Counted from the first letter of the stretch, positions 24,401 through 38,502 are shown. The stretch is 64,000 nucleotides of DNA from Siphonodentalium dalli (GCA_032622095.1 CP136064.1:141561954-141625953); one strand, 5' to 3'. Made by a program: numbers and translations. Notes: generated by a model from the sequence alone, not told the origin.

Positions 24401-27400
24401 CCCATCTACATGTCATTGTTAACATCCATGACAAATTTTATGATGATCAGACTAAAGGTACGACCTGTAGCCCGTGCTAAAGAATTTAGTCATACAAAGA
24501 GTAAAATCCAAGATAGCTGCTGGCGGCCATGTTTTTTGGCCGAATGACCCCAAAATGACTTGTTCCCATCTACATTTCATTATTAACATTCATGACAAAT
24601 TTTATGATGATCAGAATAAAGGTACGACCTGTAGCCCGTGCTAAAGGATTTAGTCATACAAAGAGTAAAATCCAAGATGGCTGCTGGCGGCCATGTTTTT
24701 CGGCCGAATGACCCCAAAATGACTCGTTCCCATCTACTTGTCATTGTTAACATCCATGACAAATTTTATGATGATCAGACTAAAGGTACGACCTGTAGCC
24801 CGTGCTAAAGAATTTAGTCATACAAAGAGTAAAATCCAAGATAGCTGCTGGCGGCCATGTTTTTTGGCCGAATGACCCTAAAATTACTCGTTCCCATCTA
24901 CATGTCAAAATTAACATCCATGACAAATTTCATGATAATCAGGCGAAGAGTATGACCTGTGGCTAATGCTAATGGATTAAATTTTGAAATCAAAGATGGC
25001 CGCTGGCGGCCATGTTTTTTGTCCTAATGACCCCAAAATGACTCGTTCCCATCTACATTCCAATTTCAACAGCCATGACAAATTTCATGATGATCAGACT
25101 AAAGGTACGACCTGTAGCCCGTGCTAAAGGATTTAGTCATACAAAGAGTAAAATCCAAGATGGCTGCTGGTGGTCATATTTTTTGGCCGAATGACCCAAA
25201 AATGACTCGTTCCCATCTACGTGTCATTGTTAACATCCATGACAAATTTTATGATGATCAGACTAAAGGTACGACCTGTAGCCCGTGCTAAAGAATTTAG
25301 TCATACAAAGAGTAAAATCCAAGATGGCTGCTGGCGGCCATATTTTTCGCCAAATGACCCCAAAATGACTCGTTCCCATCTACATTCCAATTTCAACAGC
25401 CATGACAAATTTTATGATGATCAGACTATAAAATGTACGACCTGTAGCCCGTGCTAAAGGATTTAGTCATACAAAGAGTAAAATCCAAGATGGCTGCTGA
25501 CGACCATGTTTTTCGGCCGAATGACCCCAAAATGACTCGTTCCCATCTACATGTCAAAATTAACATCCATGACAAATTTCATGATAATCAGGCGAAGAGT
25601 ATGACCTGTGGCCCATGCTAATGGTTTAAATTTTGAAATCCAAGATGGCCGCTGGCGGCCATGTTTTTTGTCCTAATGACCCCAAAATGACTCGTTCCCA
25701 TCTACATGTCATTATTAACATTCATGACAAATTTTATGATGATCAGACTAAAGGTACGACCTGTAGCCCGTGCTAAAGAATTTAGTCATACAAAGAGTAA
25801 AATCCAAGATAGCTGCTGGCGGCCATGTTTTTTGGCCGAATGACCCTAAAATTACTCGTTCCCATCTACATGTCAAAATTAACATCCATGACAAATTTCA
25901 TGATAATCAGGCTAAGAGTATGACCTGTGGCCCATGCTAATGGATTAAATTTTGAAATCCAAGATGGCCGCTGGCGGCCATGTTTTTTGTCCTAATGACC
26001 CCAAAATGACTCGTTCCCATCTACATGTCATTATTAACATTCATGACAAATTTTATGATGATCAGAATAAAGGTACGACCTTTAGCCCGTGCTAAAGGGA
26101 TTTAGTCATACAAAGAGTAAAATCCAAGATGGCTGCTGGCGGCCATGTTTTTCGGCCGAATGACCCCAAAATTACTCGTTCCCATCTACATGTCAATATT
26201 ATCATCCATGACAAATTTCATGATGATCAGACAAACAGTACGACCTGTGGCCCGTGCTAATGGATTAAATTTTGAAATCCAAGATGGCCGCTAGCGGCCA
26301 TGTTTTTCGTCCGAATGACCCCAAAATGACTCGTTCCCATCTACATGTCATTATTAACATTCATGACAAATTTTATGATGATCAGAATAAAGGTACGACC
26401 TTTAGCCCGTGCTAAAGGATTTAGTCATACAAAGAGTAAAATCCAAGATGGCTGCTGGCGGCCATGTTTTTCGGCCGAATGACCCCAAAATGACTCGTTC
26501 CCATCTACATGTCATTGTTAACATCCATGAAAATTTTTATGATGATCAGACTAAAGGTACGACCTGTAGCCCGTGCTAAATAATTTAGTCATACAAAGAG
26601 TAAAATCCAAGATAGCTGCTGGCGGCCATGTTTTTTGGCCGAATGACCCCAAAATTACTCGTTCCCATCTACATGTCAAAATTAACATCCATGACAAATT
26701 TCATAATGATCAGGCAAAGAATATGACCTGTGGCCCGTGCTAATGGATTAAATTTTGAAATCAAAGATGGCCGCTGGCGGCCATGTTTTTCGTCCGAATG
26801 ACCCCAAAATGACTCGTTCCCATCTACATGTCATTATTAACATTCATGACAAATTTTATGATGATCAGAATAAAGGTACGACCTTTAGCCCGTGCTAAAG
26901 GATTTAGTCATACAAAGAGTAAAATCCAAGATGGCTGCTGGCGGCCATGTTTTTCGGCCGAATGACCCCAAAATGACTCGTTCCCATCTACATGTCAAAA
27001 TTAACATCCATGACAAATTTCATGATAATCAGGCAAAGAGTATGACCTGTGGCCCATGCTAATGGATTAAATTTTGAAATCCAAGATGGCCACTGGCGGC
27101 CATGTTTTTTGTCCTAATGACCCCAAAATGACTCGTTCCCATCTACATGTCATTATTAACATTCATGACAAATTTTATGATGATCAGAATAAAGGTACGA
27201 CCTTTAGCCCGTGCTAAAGGATTTAGTCATACAAAGAGTAAAATCCAAGATGGCTGCTGGCGGCCATGTTTTTCGGCCGAATGACCCCAAAATTACTCGT
27301 TCCCATCTACATGTCAATATTATCATCCATGACAAATTTCATGATGATCAGACAAACAGTACGACCTGTGGCCCGTGCTAATGGATTAAATTTTGAAATC

Positions 27401-30400
27401 CAAGATGGCCGCTGGCGGCCATGTTTTTCGTCCGAATGACCCCAAAATGACTCGTTCCCATCTACATGTCATTATTAACATTCATGACAAATTTTATGAT
27501 GATCAGAATAAAGGTACGACCTTTAGCCCGTGCTAAAGGATTTAGTCATACAAAGAGTAAAATCCAAGATGGCTGCTGGCGGCCATGTTTTTCGGCCGAA
27601 TGACCCCAAAATGACTCGTTCCCATCTACATGTCATTGTTAACATCCATGACAAATTTTATGATGATCAGACTAAAGGTACGACCTGTAGCCCGTGCTAA
27701 AGAATTTAGTCATACAAAGAGTAAAATCCAAGATAGCTGCTGGCGGCCATGTTTTTTGGCCGAATGACCCCAAAATGACTCGTTCCCATCTACATTTCAT
27801 TATTAACATTCATGACAAATTTTATGATGATCAGAATAAAGGTACGACCTGTAGCCCGTGCTAAAGGATTTAGTCATACAAAGAGTAAAATCCAAGATGG
27901 CTGCTGGCGGCCATGTTTTTCGGCCGAATGACCCCAAAATGACTCGTTCCCATCTACTTGTCATTGTTAACATCCATGACAAATTTTATGATGATCAGAC
28001 TAAAGGTACGACCTGTAGCCCGTGCTAAAGAATTTAGTCATACAAAGAGTAAAATCCAAGATAGCTGCTGGCGGCCATGTTTTTTGGCCGAATGACCCTA
28101 AAATTACTCGTTCCCATCTACATGTCAAAATTAACATCCATGACAAATTTCATGATAATCAGGCGAAGAGTATGACCTGTGGCTAATGCTAATGGATTAA
28201 ATTTTGAAATCAAAGATGGCCGCTGGCGGCCATGTTTTTTGTCCTAATGACCCCAAAATGACTCGTTCCCATCTACATTCCAATTTCAACAGCCATGACA
28301 AATTTCATGATGATCAGACTAAAGGTACGACCTGTAGCCCGTGCTAAAGGATTTAGTCATACAAAGAGTAAAATCCAAGATGGCTGCTGGTGGTCATATT
28401 TTTTGGCCGAATGACCCAAAAATGACTCGTTCCCATCTACGTGTCATTGTTAACATCCATGACAAATTTTATGATGATCAGACTAAAGGTACGACCTGTA
28501 GCCCGTGCTAAAGAATTTAGTCATACAAAGAGTAAAATCCAAGATGGCTGCTGGCGGCCATATTTTTCGCCAAATGACCCCAAAATGACTCGTTCCCATC
28601 TACATTCCAATTTCAACAGCCATGACAAATTTTATGATGATCAGACTATAAAATGTACGACCTGTAGCCCGTGCTAAAGGATTTAGTCATACAAAGAGTA
28701 AAATCCAAGATGGCTGCTGACGACCATGTTTTTCGGCCGAATGACCCCAAAATGACTCGTTCCCATCTACATGTCAAAATTAACATCCATGACAAATTTC
28801 ATGATAATCAGGCGAAGAGTATGACCTGTGGCCCATGCTAATGGTTTAAATTTTGAAATCCAAGATGGCCGCTGGCGGCCATGTTTTTTGTCCTAATGAC
28901 CCCAAAATGACTCGTTCCCATCTACATGTCATTATTAACATTCATGACAAATTTTATGATGATCAGACTAAAGGTACGACCTGTAGCCCGTGCTAAAGAA
29001 TTTAGTCATACAAAGAGTAAAATCCAAGATAGCTGCTGGCGGCCATGTTTTTTGGCCGAATGACCCTAAAATTACTCGTTCCCATCTACATGTCAAAATT
29101 AACATCCATGACAAATTTCATGATAATCAGGCTAAGAGTATGACCTGTGGCCCATGCTAATGGATTAAATTTTGAAATCCAAGATGGCCGCTGGCGGCCA
29201 TGTTTTTTGTCCTAATGACCCCAAAATGACTCGTTCCCATCTACATGTCATTATTAACATTCATGACAAATTTTATGATGATCAGAATAAAGGTACGACC
29301 TTTAGCCCGTGCTAAAGGGATTTAGTCAGACAAAGAGTAAAATCCAAGATGGCTGCTGGCGGCCATGTTTTTCGGCCGAATGACCCCAAAATTACTCGTT
29401 CCCATCTACATGTCAATATTATCATCCATGACAAATTTCATGATGATCAGACAAACAGTACGACCTGTGGCCCGTGCTAATGGATTAAATTTTGAAATCC
29501 AAGATGGCCGCTAGCGGCCATGTTTTTTCGTCCGAATGACCCCAAAATGACTCGTTCCCATCTACATGTCATTATTAACATTCATGACAAATTTTATGAT
29601 GATCAGAATAAAGGTACGACCTTTAGCCCGTGCTAAAGGATTTAGTCATACAAAGAGTAAAATCCAAGATGGCTGCTGGCGGCCATGTTTTTCGGCCGAA
29701 TGACCCCAAAATGACTCGTTCCCATCTACATGTCATTGTTAACATCCATGAAAAATTTTATGATGATCAGACTAAAGGTACGACCTGTAGCCCGTGCTAA
29801 ATAATTTAGTCATACAAAGAGTAAAATCCAAGATAGCTGCTGGCGGCCATGTTTTTTTGGCCGAATGACCCCAAAATTACTCGTTCCCATCTACATGTCA
29901 AAATTAACATCCATGACAAATTTCATAATGATCAGGCAAAGAATATGACCTGTGGCCCGTGCTAATGGATTAAATTTTGAAATCAAAGATGGCCGCTGGC
30001 GGCCATGTTTTTCGTCCGAATGACCCCAAAATGACTCGTTCCCATCTACATGTCATTATTAACATTCATGACAAATTTTATGATGATCAGAATAAAGGTA
30101 CGACCTTTAGCCCGTGCTAAAGGATTTAGTCATACAAAGAGTAAAATCCAAGATGGCTGCTGGCGGCCATGTTTTTCGGCCGAATGACCCCAAAATGACT
30201 CGTTCCCATCTACATGTCATTGTTAACATCCATGACAAATTTTATGATGATCAGACTAAAGGTACGACCTGTAGCCCGTGCTAAAGAATTTAGTCATACA
30301 AAGAGTAAAATCCAAGATAGCTGCTGGCGGCCATGTTTTTTGGCCGAATGACCCTAAAATTACTCGTTCCCATCTACATGTCAAAATTAACATCCATGAC

Positions 30401-30894
30401 AAATTTCATGATAATCAGGCAAAGAGTATGACCTGTGGCCCATGCTAATGGATTAAATTTTGAAATCCAAGATGGCCGCTGGCGGCCATGTTTTTTGTCC
30501 TAATGACCCCAAAATGACTCGTTCCCATCTACATGTCATTATTAACATTCATGACAAATTTTATGATGATCAGAATAAAGGTACGACCTTTAGCCCGTGC
30601 TAAAGGATTTAGTCATACAAAGAGTAAAATCCAAGATGGCTGCTGGCGGCCATGTTTTTTGGCCGAATGACCCCAAAATTACTCGTTCCCATCTACATGT
30701 CAATATTATCATCCATGACAAATTTCATGATGATCAGACAAACAGTACGACCTGTGGCCCGTGCTAATGGATTAAATTTTGAAATCCAAGATGGCCGCTG
30801 GCGGCCATGTTTTTCGTCCGAATGACCCCAAAATGACTCGTTCCCATCTACATGTCATTATTAACATTCATGACAAATTTTATGATGATCAGAA
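21411..30894 (+). repeat. Higher-order repeat block II (period 3.22-3.55 kb)
   Basis: The variant TGTGGCTAATGCTAATGG recurs at 21411, 24958 and 28178, intervals of 3,547 and 3,220 bp. The difference is about two monomers. One missing monomer is visible after 25500, where a unit joins directly at CTCGTTCCCATCTACATGTC. The last unit is interrupted by the nested element at 30895 and resumes at 32370. Confidence 0.85.
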
Positions 30895-32369
30895 TGAAAG
30901 TGTCATTGACACTGTAGCTCAACTTGGAAAGGGAATAATTTAATATATTAGTCAATGGAGCGATTAGGAATGTGGAAAGTTGAATGTCTAATACTAGTTT
31001 ATAGACATGAGAGAAAAGTAAAATCCAAGATGGCTGCTGGCGGCCATGTTTTCGGCCGAATGACCCCAAAATGAGTCGTTCCCATCTACATGTCATCGTT
31101 AACATCAATGACAAATTTTATGACGATCAGACTAAAGGTACGACCTGTAGCCCATGCTATAGAATTTAGTCATACAAAGAGTAAAATCCAAGATGGCTGC
31201 TGACGGCCATGTTTTTTGGCCGAATGACCCCAAAATGACTCGTTCCCATCTACATGTCATTATTAACATTCTTGACAAATTTTATGATGATCAGACTAAA
31301 AGTAGGACCTGTAGCCCGTGCTAAAGGATTTAGTCATGCAAAGAGTAAAATCCAAGACGGCTGCTGGCGGCCATGTTTTTTGGCCGATTGACCCCAAAAT
31401 GACTCGTTCCAATCTACATGTCATTGTTAACATCCATGACAAATTTGATGATGATCAGACTAAAGGTACGACCTGTAGCCCGTGCTAAATAATTTAGTCA
31501 TACAAAGAGTAAAATCCAAGATGGCTGCTGGCGGCCATGTTTTTGGGCCGAATGACCCCAAAATTACTCGTTCCCATCTACATGTCAATATTAACATCCA
31601 TGACAAATTTCATGACGATCAGACGAACAGTGCGACCTGTGGCCCGTGCTAATGGATTGAATTTTGAAAACAAAGATGGCCACTGGCGGCCATGTTTTTT
31701 GTCCGAATGACCCCAAAATGACTCGTTCCCATCTACATTCCAATTTCAACAACCATGATAAATTTCATGATTATCGGACTAAAGGTACGACCTGTAGCCC
31801 GTGCTAAAGGATTTAGTCATACAAAGAGTAAAATCCAAGATGGCTGCTGGCGGCCATGTTTTTGGCCCGAATAACCCAAAAATGACTCGTTCCCATCTAC
31901 ATGTCATTGTTAACATCCATGACAAATTTTATGACGATCTGACTAAAGGTACGACCTGTAGCCCGTGCTAAAGGATTTAGTCATGCAAAGAGTAAAATCG
32001 AAGATGGCTGCTGGCGGCCATGTTTTTTGGCCGAATGACCCCAAAATTACTCGTTCCCATCTACATGTCAATATTAACATCCATGACAAATTTCATGACG
32101 ATCAGACGAACAGTACGGCCTGTAGCCCGTGCTAATGGATTGAACTTTGAAATCTAAGATGGCCGCTGGCGGCCATGTTTTTTTTCCATATGACCCCAAA
32201 ATGAATCATTCCGGTACAAATGTTGATGTCAACAGCTATGACAAATTTCATAATGATCCGATCAAAGGTACGACCTGTAGCCTCTATTGTTGACGCGTTA
32301 CGCGCACACGGACGACGGACGACAAAGCCATGGCAATAGCTCAAACTTTACAAAGTAAAGTTGAGCTAA
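30895..32369 (+). mobile_element. Nested young element, 1,475 bp, about 8 monomers
   Basis: Starts TGAAAGTGTCATTGACAC and ends in the hairpin plus GAGCTAA. Left flank GATGATCAGAA and right flank TAAAGGTACGACC rejoin to the intact monomer sequence seen many times in the array, so insertion was between A and T with no base lost. The same data could be read as an AA target duplication. The 3' tail has CTATTGTTGACGCG, a short CACACGGACGACGG microsatellite and the terminal hairpin. Its monomers (AAAAGTAGGACC, CAAGACGGCTGC variants) belong to the subfamily found in 32953-38502, not to the host array. Confidence 0.9.
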
Positions 32370-32952
32370 TAAAGGTACGACCTTTAGCCCGTGCTAAAGG
32401 ATTTAGTCATACAAAGAGTAAAATCCAAGATGGCTGCTGGCGGCCATGTTTTTCGGCCGAATGACCCCAAAATGACTCGTTCCCATCTACATGTCATTGT
32501 TAACATCCATGACAAATTTTATGATGATCAGACTAAAGGTACGACCTGTAGCCCGTGCTAAAGAATTTAGTCATACAAAGAGTAAAATCCAAGATAGCTG
32601 CTGGCGGCCATGTTTTTTGGCCGAATGACCCTAAAATTACTCGTTCCCATCTACATGTCAAAATTAACATCCATGACAAATTTCATGATAATCAGGCGAA
32701 GAGTATGACCTGTGGCCCATGCTAATGGATTAAATTTTGAAATCAAAGATGGCCGCTGGCGGCCATGTTTTTTGTCCTAATGACCCCAAAATGACTCGTT
32801 CCCATCTACATTCCAATTTCAACAGCCATGACAAATTTCATGATGATCAGACTAAAGGTACGACCTGTAGCCCGTGCTAAAGGATTTAGTCATACAAAGA
32901 GTAAAATCCAAGATGGCTGCTGGTGGTCATATTTTTTGGCCGAATGACCCAA
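32370..32952 (+). repeat. Host core array between two nested elements
   Basis: Continues the interrupted higher-order unit: TAAAGGTACGACCTTTAG, then the monomer types in the order seen at 20280-21660, ending in the TGGTGGTCATATTTTTTGG monomer that is cut at GACCCAA. Confidence 0.85.
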
Positions 32953-35900
32953 TGAAAGTGTCAATGACACTGTAGCTCAACTTGGAAAGGGAATAATTTA
33001 ATATATTACAGTCAATGGAGCGATTAGGAATGTGGAAAGTTGAATGTCTAATACTAGTTTATAGACATGAAGAGAAAAGTAAAATCCAAGATGGCTGCTG
33101 GCGGCCATGTTTTCGGCCGAATGACCCCAAAATGAGTCGTTCCCATCTACATGTCATCGTTAACATCAATGACAAATTTTATGACGATCAGACTAAAGGT
33201 ACGACCTGTAGCCCATGCTATAGAATTTAGTCATACAAAGAGTAAAATCCAAGATGGCTGCTGGCGGCCATGTTTTTTGGCCGATTGACCCCAAAATGAC
33301 TCGTTCCAATCTACATGTCATTGTTAACATCCATGACAAATTTGATGATGATCAGACTAAAGGTACGACCTGTAGCCCATGCTAAAGAATTTAGTCATAC
33401 AAAGAGTAAAATCCAAGATGGCTGCTGGCGGCCACGTTTTTTCCGCCAAATGACCCCAAAATTACTCGTTTCCATCTACATATCAACATTAACATCCAGG
33501 ACAAATTTCATGATGATCAGACGAATCGTACGACCTGTGGCCCGTGCTAATGGATTAAATTTTGAAATCCAAGATGGCCGCTGGCGGCCATGTTTTTTGT
33601 CTGAATGACCCCAAAATGACTTGTTCCCATTTACATTCCAATTTCAACAGCCATGAAAATTTTTATGATGATCAGACTAAAGGTACGACCTGTAGCCCGT
33701 GCTAAAGGATTTAGTCATACAAAGAGTAAAATCCAAGATGGCTGCTGGCGGCCATCTTTTTTGGCCGAATGACCCCAAAATGACTCGTTCCCATCTACAT
33801 GTCATTATTAACATTCACGAAAAATTTTATGATGATCAGACTAAAGATACAACCTGTAGTCCGTGCTAAAGGATTTAGTCATACAAAGAGTAAAATCCAA
33901 GATGGCTGCTGGCGACCATGTTTTTTGGCCGATTGACCCCAAGATTACTCGTTCCCATCTACATGTCATTGTTAACATCCATGACAAATTTTATGATGAT
34001 CAGACTAAAGGTACGACCTGCAGCCCGTGATAAAGAATTTAGTCATACAAAGAGTAAAATCTAAGATGGCTGCTGGTGGCCATGTTTTTTTGGCCGAATG
34101 ACCCCAAAATTACTCGTTCCCATCTACATGTAAATATTATCATCCATGACAAATTTCATGATGATCAGACAATCAGTACGACCTGTGGCCCGTGCTAATG
34201 GATTAAATTTTGAAATCCAAGATGGCCGCTGGCGGCCATGTTTTTTGTCCGAATGACCCCAAAATGACTCGTTCCCATCTACATTCCAATATCAACAGCC
34301 ATGACAAATTTTATAATGATCAGACTAAAGGTACGACCTGTAGCCCGTGCTAAAGGATTTAGTCATACAAAGAGTAAAATCCAAGATGGCTGCTGACGGC
34401 CATGTTTTTTGGCCGAATGACCCCAAAATGACTCGTTCCCATCTACATGTCATTATTAACATTCTTGACAAATTTTATGATGATCAGACTAAAAGTAGGA
34501 CCTGTAGCCCGTGCTAAAGGATTTAGTCATGCAAAGAGTAAAATCCAAGACGGCTGCTGGCGGCCATGTTTTTTGGCCGATTGACCCCAAAATGACTCGT
34601 TCCAATCTACATGTCATTGTTAACATCCATGACAAATTTGATGATGATCAGACTAAAGGTACCACCTGTAGCCCGTGCTAAAGAATGTAGTCATACAAAG
34701 AGTAAAATCCAAGATGGCTGCTGGCGGCCATGTTTTTGGGCCGAATGACCCCAAAATTACTCGTTCCCATCTACATGTCAATATTAACATCCATGACAAA
34801 TTTCATGACGATCAGACGAACAGTGCGACCTGTGGCCCGTGCTAATGGATTGAATTTTGAAAACAAAGATGGCCACTGGCGGCCATGTTTTTTGTCCGAA
34901 TGACCCCAAAATGACTCGTTCCCATCTACATTCCAATTTCAACAACCATGATAAATTTCATGATTATCAGACTAAAGGTACGACCTGTAGCCGGTGCTAA
35001 AGGATTTAGTCATACAAAGAGTAAAATCCAAGATGGCTGCTGGCGGCCATGTTTTTTGCCCGAATAACCCAAAAATGACTCGTTCCCATCTACATGTCAT
35101 TGTTAACATCCATGACAAATTTTATGACGATCTGACTAAAGGTACGACCTGTAGCCCGTGCTAAAGTATTTAGCCATATAAAGAGTAAAATCCAAGATGG
35201 CTGCTGGCGGCCATCTTTTTTGGCCGAATGACCCCAAAATGACTCGTTCCCATCTACATGTCATTATTAACATTCTTGACAAATTTTATGATGATCAGAC
35301 TAAAAGTAGGACCTGTAGCCCGTGCTAAAGGATTTAGTCATGCAAAGAGTAAAATCCAAGACGGCTGCTGGCGGCCATGTTTTTTGGCCGAATGACCCCA
35401 AAATGACTCGTTCCCATCTACATGTCATTATTAACATTCTTGACAAATTTTATGATGATCAGACTAAAAGTAGGACCTGTAGCCCGTGCTAAAGGATTTA
35501 GTCATGCAAAGAGTAAAATCCAAGACGGCTGCTGGCGGCCATGTTTTTTGGCCGATTGACCCCAAAATGACTCGTTCCAATCTACATGTCATTGTTAACA
35601 TTCATGACAAATTTGATGATGATCAGACTAAAGGTACGACCTGTAGCCCGTGCTAAAGAATTTAGTCATACAAAGAGTAAAATCCAAGATGGCTGCTGGC
35701 GGCCATGTTTTTGGGCCGAATGACCCCAAAATTACTCGTTCCCATCTACATGTCAATATTAACATCCATGACAAATTTCATGACGATCAGACGAACAGTG
35801 CGACCTGTGGCCCGTGCTAATGGATTGAATTTTGAAAACAAAGATGGCCACTGGCGGCCATGTTTTTTGTCCGAATGACCCCAAAATGACTCGTTCCCAT

Positions 35901-38502
35901 CTACATTCCAATTTCAACAACCATGATAAATTTCATGATTATCAGACTAAAGGTACGACCTGTAGCCCGTGCTAAAGGATTTAGTCATACAAAGAGTAAA
36001 ATCCAAGATGACTGCTGGCGGCCATGTTTTTTGCCCGAATAACCCAAAAATGACTCGTTCCCATCTACATGTCATTGTTAACATCCATGACAAATTTTAT
36101 GACGATCTGACTAAAGGTACGACCTGTAGCCCGTGCTAAAGGATTTAGTCATACAAAGAGTAAAATCCAAGATGGCTGCTGGCGGCCATCTTTTTTGGCC
36201 GAATGGCCCCAAAATGACTCGTTCCCATCTACATGTCATTATTAACATTCTTGAAAAATTTTATGATGATCAGACTAAAGGTACGACCTGCAGCCCGTGA
36301 TAAAGAATTTAGTCATACAAAGAGTAAAATCTAAGATGGCTGCTGGTGGCCATGTTTTTTGGCCGAATGACCCCAAAATTACTCGTTCCCATCTACATGT
36401 AAATATTATCATCCATGACAAATTTCATGATGATCAGACAATCAGTACGACCTGTGGCCCGTGCTAATGGATTAAATTTTGAAATCCAAGATGGCCGCTG
36501 GCGGCCATGTTTTTTGTCCGAATGACCCCAAAATGACTCGTTCCCATCTACATTCCAATATCAACAGCCATGACAAATTTTATAATGATCAGACTAAAGG
36601 TACGACCTGTAGCCCGTGCTAAAGGATTTAGTCATACAAAGAGTAAAATCCAAGATGGCTGCTGACGGCCATGTTTTTTGGCCGAATGACCCCAAAATGA
36701 CTCGTTCCCATCTACATGTCATTATTAACATTCTTGACAAATTTTATGATGATCAGACTAAAAGTAGGACCTGTAGCCCGTGCTAAAGGATTTAGTCATG
36801 CAAAGAGTAAAATCCAAGACGGCTGCTGGCGGCCATGTTTTTTGGCCGATTGACCCCAAAATGACTCGTTCCAATCTACATGTCATTGTTAACATCCATG
36901 ACAAATTTGATGATGATCAGACTAAAGGTACGACCTGTAGCCCGTGCTAAAGAATTTAGTCATACAAAGAGTAAAATCCAAGATGGCTGCTGGCGGCCAT
37001 GTTTTTGGGCCGAATGACCCCAAAATTACTCGTTCCCATCTACATGTCAATATTAACATCCATGACAAATTTCATGACGATCAGACGAACAGTGCGACCT
37101 GTGGCCCGTGCTAATGGATTGAATTTTGAAAACAAAGATGGCCACTGGCGGCCATGTTTTTTGTCCGAATGACCCCAAAATGACTCGTTCCCATCTACAT
37201 TCCAATTTCAACAGCCATGATAAATTTCATGATTATCAGACTAAAGGTACGACCTGTAGCCCGTGCTAAAGGATTTAGTCATACAAAGAGTAAAATCCAA
37301 GATGGCTGCTGACGGCCATGTTTTTTGGCCGAATGACCCCAAAATGACTCGTTCCCATCTACATGTCATTATTAACATTCTTGACAAATTTTATGATGAT
37401 CAGACTAAAAGTAGGACCTGTAGCCCGTGCTAAAGGATTTAGTCATGCAAAGAGTAAAATCCAAGACGGCTGCTGGCGGCCATGTTTTTTGGCCGATTGA
37501 CCCCAAAATGACTCGTTCCAATCTACATGTCATTGTTAACATCCATGACAAATTTGATGATGATCAGACTAAAGGTACGACCTGTAGCCCGTGCTAAAGA
37601 ATTTAGTCATACAAAGAGTAAAATCCAAGATGGCTGCTGGCGGCCATGTTTTTGGGCCGAATGACCCCAAAATTACTCGTTCCCATATACATGTCAATAT
37701 TAACATCCATGACAAATTTCATGACGATCAGACGAACAGTGCGACCTGTGGCCCGTGCTAATGGATTGAATTTTGAAAACAAAGATGGCCACTGGCGGCC
37801 ATGTTTTTTGTCCGAATGACCCCAAAATGACTCGTTCCCATCTACATTCCAATTTCAACAGCCATGATAAATTTCATGATTATCAGACTAAAGGTACGAC
37901 CTGTAGCCCGTGCTAAAGGATTTAGTCATACAAAGAGTAAAATCCAAGATGGCTGCTGGCGGCCATGTTTTTTGCCCGAATAACCCAAAAATGACTCGTT
38001 CCCATCTACATGTCATTGTTAACATCCATGACAAATTTTATGACGATCTGACTAAAGGTACGACCTGTAGCCCGTGCTAAAGGATTTAGTCATGCAAAGA
38101 GTAAAATCGAAGATGACTGCTGGCGGCCATGTTTTTTGGCCGAATGACCCCAAAATTACTCGTTCCCATCTACATGTCAATATTAACATCCATGACAAAT
38201 TTCATGACGATCAGACGAACAGTACGGCCTGTAGCCCGTGCTAATGGATTGAACTTTGAAATCTAAGATGGCCGCTGGCGGCCATGTTTTTTTTCCGTAT
38301 GACCCCAAAATGAATCATTCCGGTACAAATGTTGATGTCAACAGCTATGACAAATTTCATAAAGATCCGATCAAAGGTACGACCTGTAGCCTCTATTGTT
38401 GACGCGTTACGCACACACGCACACACGCACACACGCACACACGGACGACGGACGACAAAGCCATGGCAATAGCTCAAACTTTACAAAGTAAAGTTGAGCT
38501 AA
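32953..38502 (+). mobile_element. Nested young element, 5,550 bp, about 33 monomers
   Basis: Unique 5' end at 32953-33076 (TGAAAGTGTCAATGACAC), core monomers 33077 to about 38390, then a tail with CTATTGTTGACGCG, an (ACACGC)n microsatellite at 38413-38443, CGGACGACGG and the terminal hairpin ending GAGCTAA. The host monomer is split at GACCCAA | AAATGACTCG; the intact version is at 10858-10890. The internal array has its own local duplications: AAAAGTAGGACC monomers occur near 34490, 35300, 35465, 36765 and 37405, and CTGACGGCC at 34394, 36660 and 37310. The tail is nearly identical to that of 30895-32369, so the two are sister copies with very different repeat number. Confidence 0.9.

Larger units (their letters stand above)
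8243..30894 (+). repeat. Core satellite array, left part (about 140 monomers)
   Basis: Head-to-tail monomers of two classes. Class A (163-164 bp) carries CTAAAGGATTTAGTCATAC and AAGAGTAAAATCCAAGAT. Class B (155 bp) carries CTAATGGATTAAATTTTG then AAATCCAAGATGGCCGC. Both share GACTCGTTCCCATCTAC and CATGACAAATTT. Spacing measured at AGTAAAATCC: 8561, 8725, 8888, 9052; the next unit, of class B, follows after 155 bp. The first 1.5 kb is more mixed; from about 9.2 kb the array shows higher-order periodicity. Short open frames inside it are a by-product of the repeat. Confidence 0.92.
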
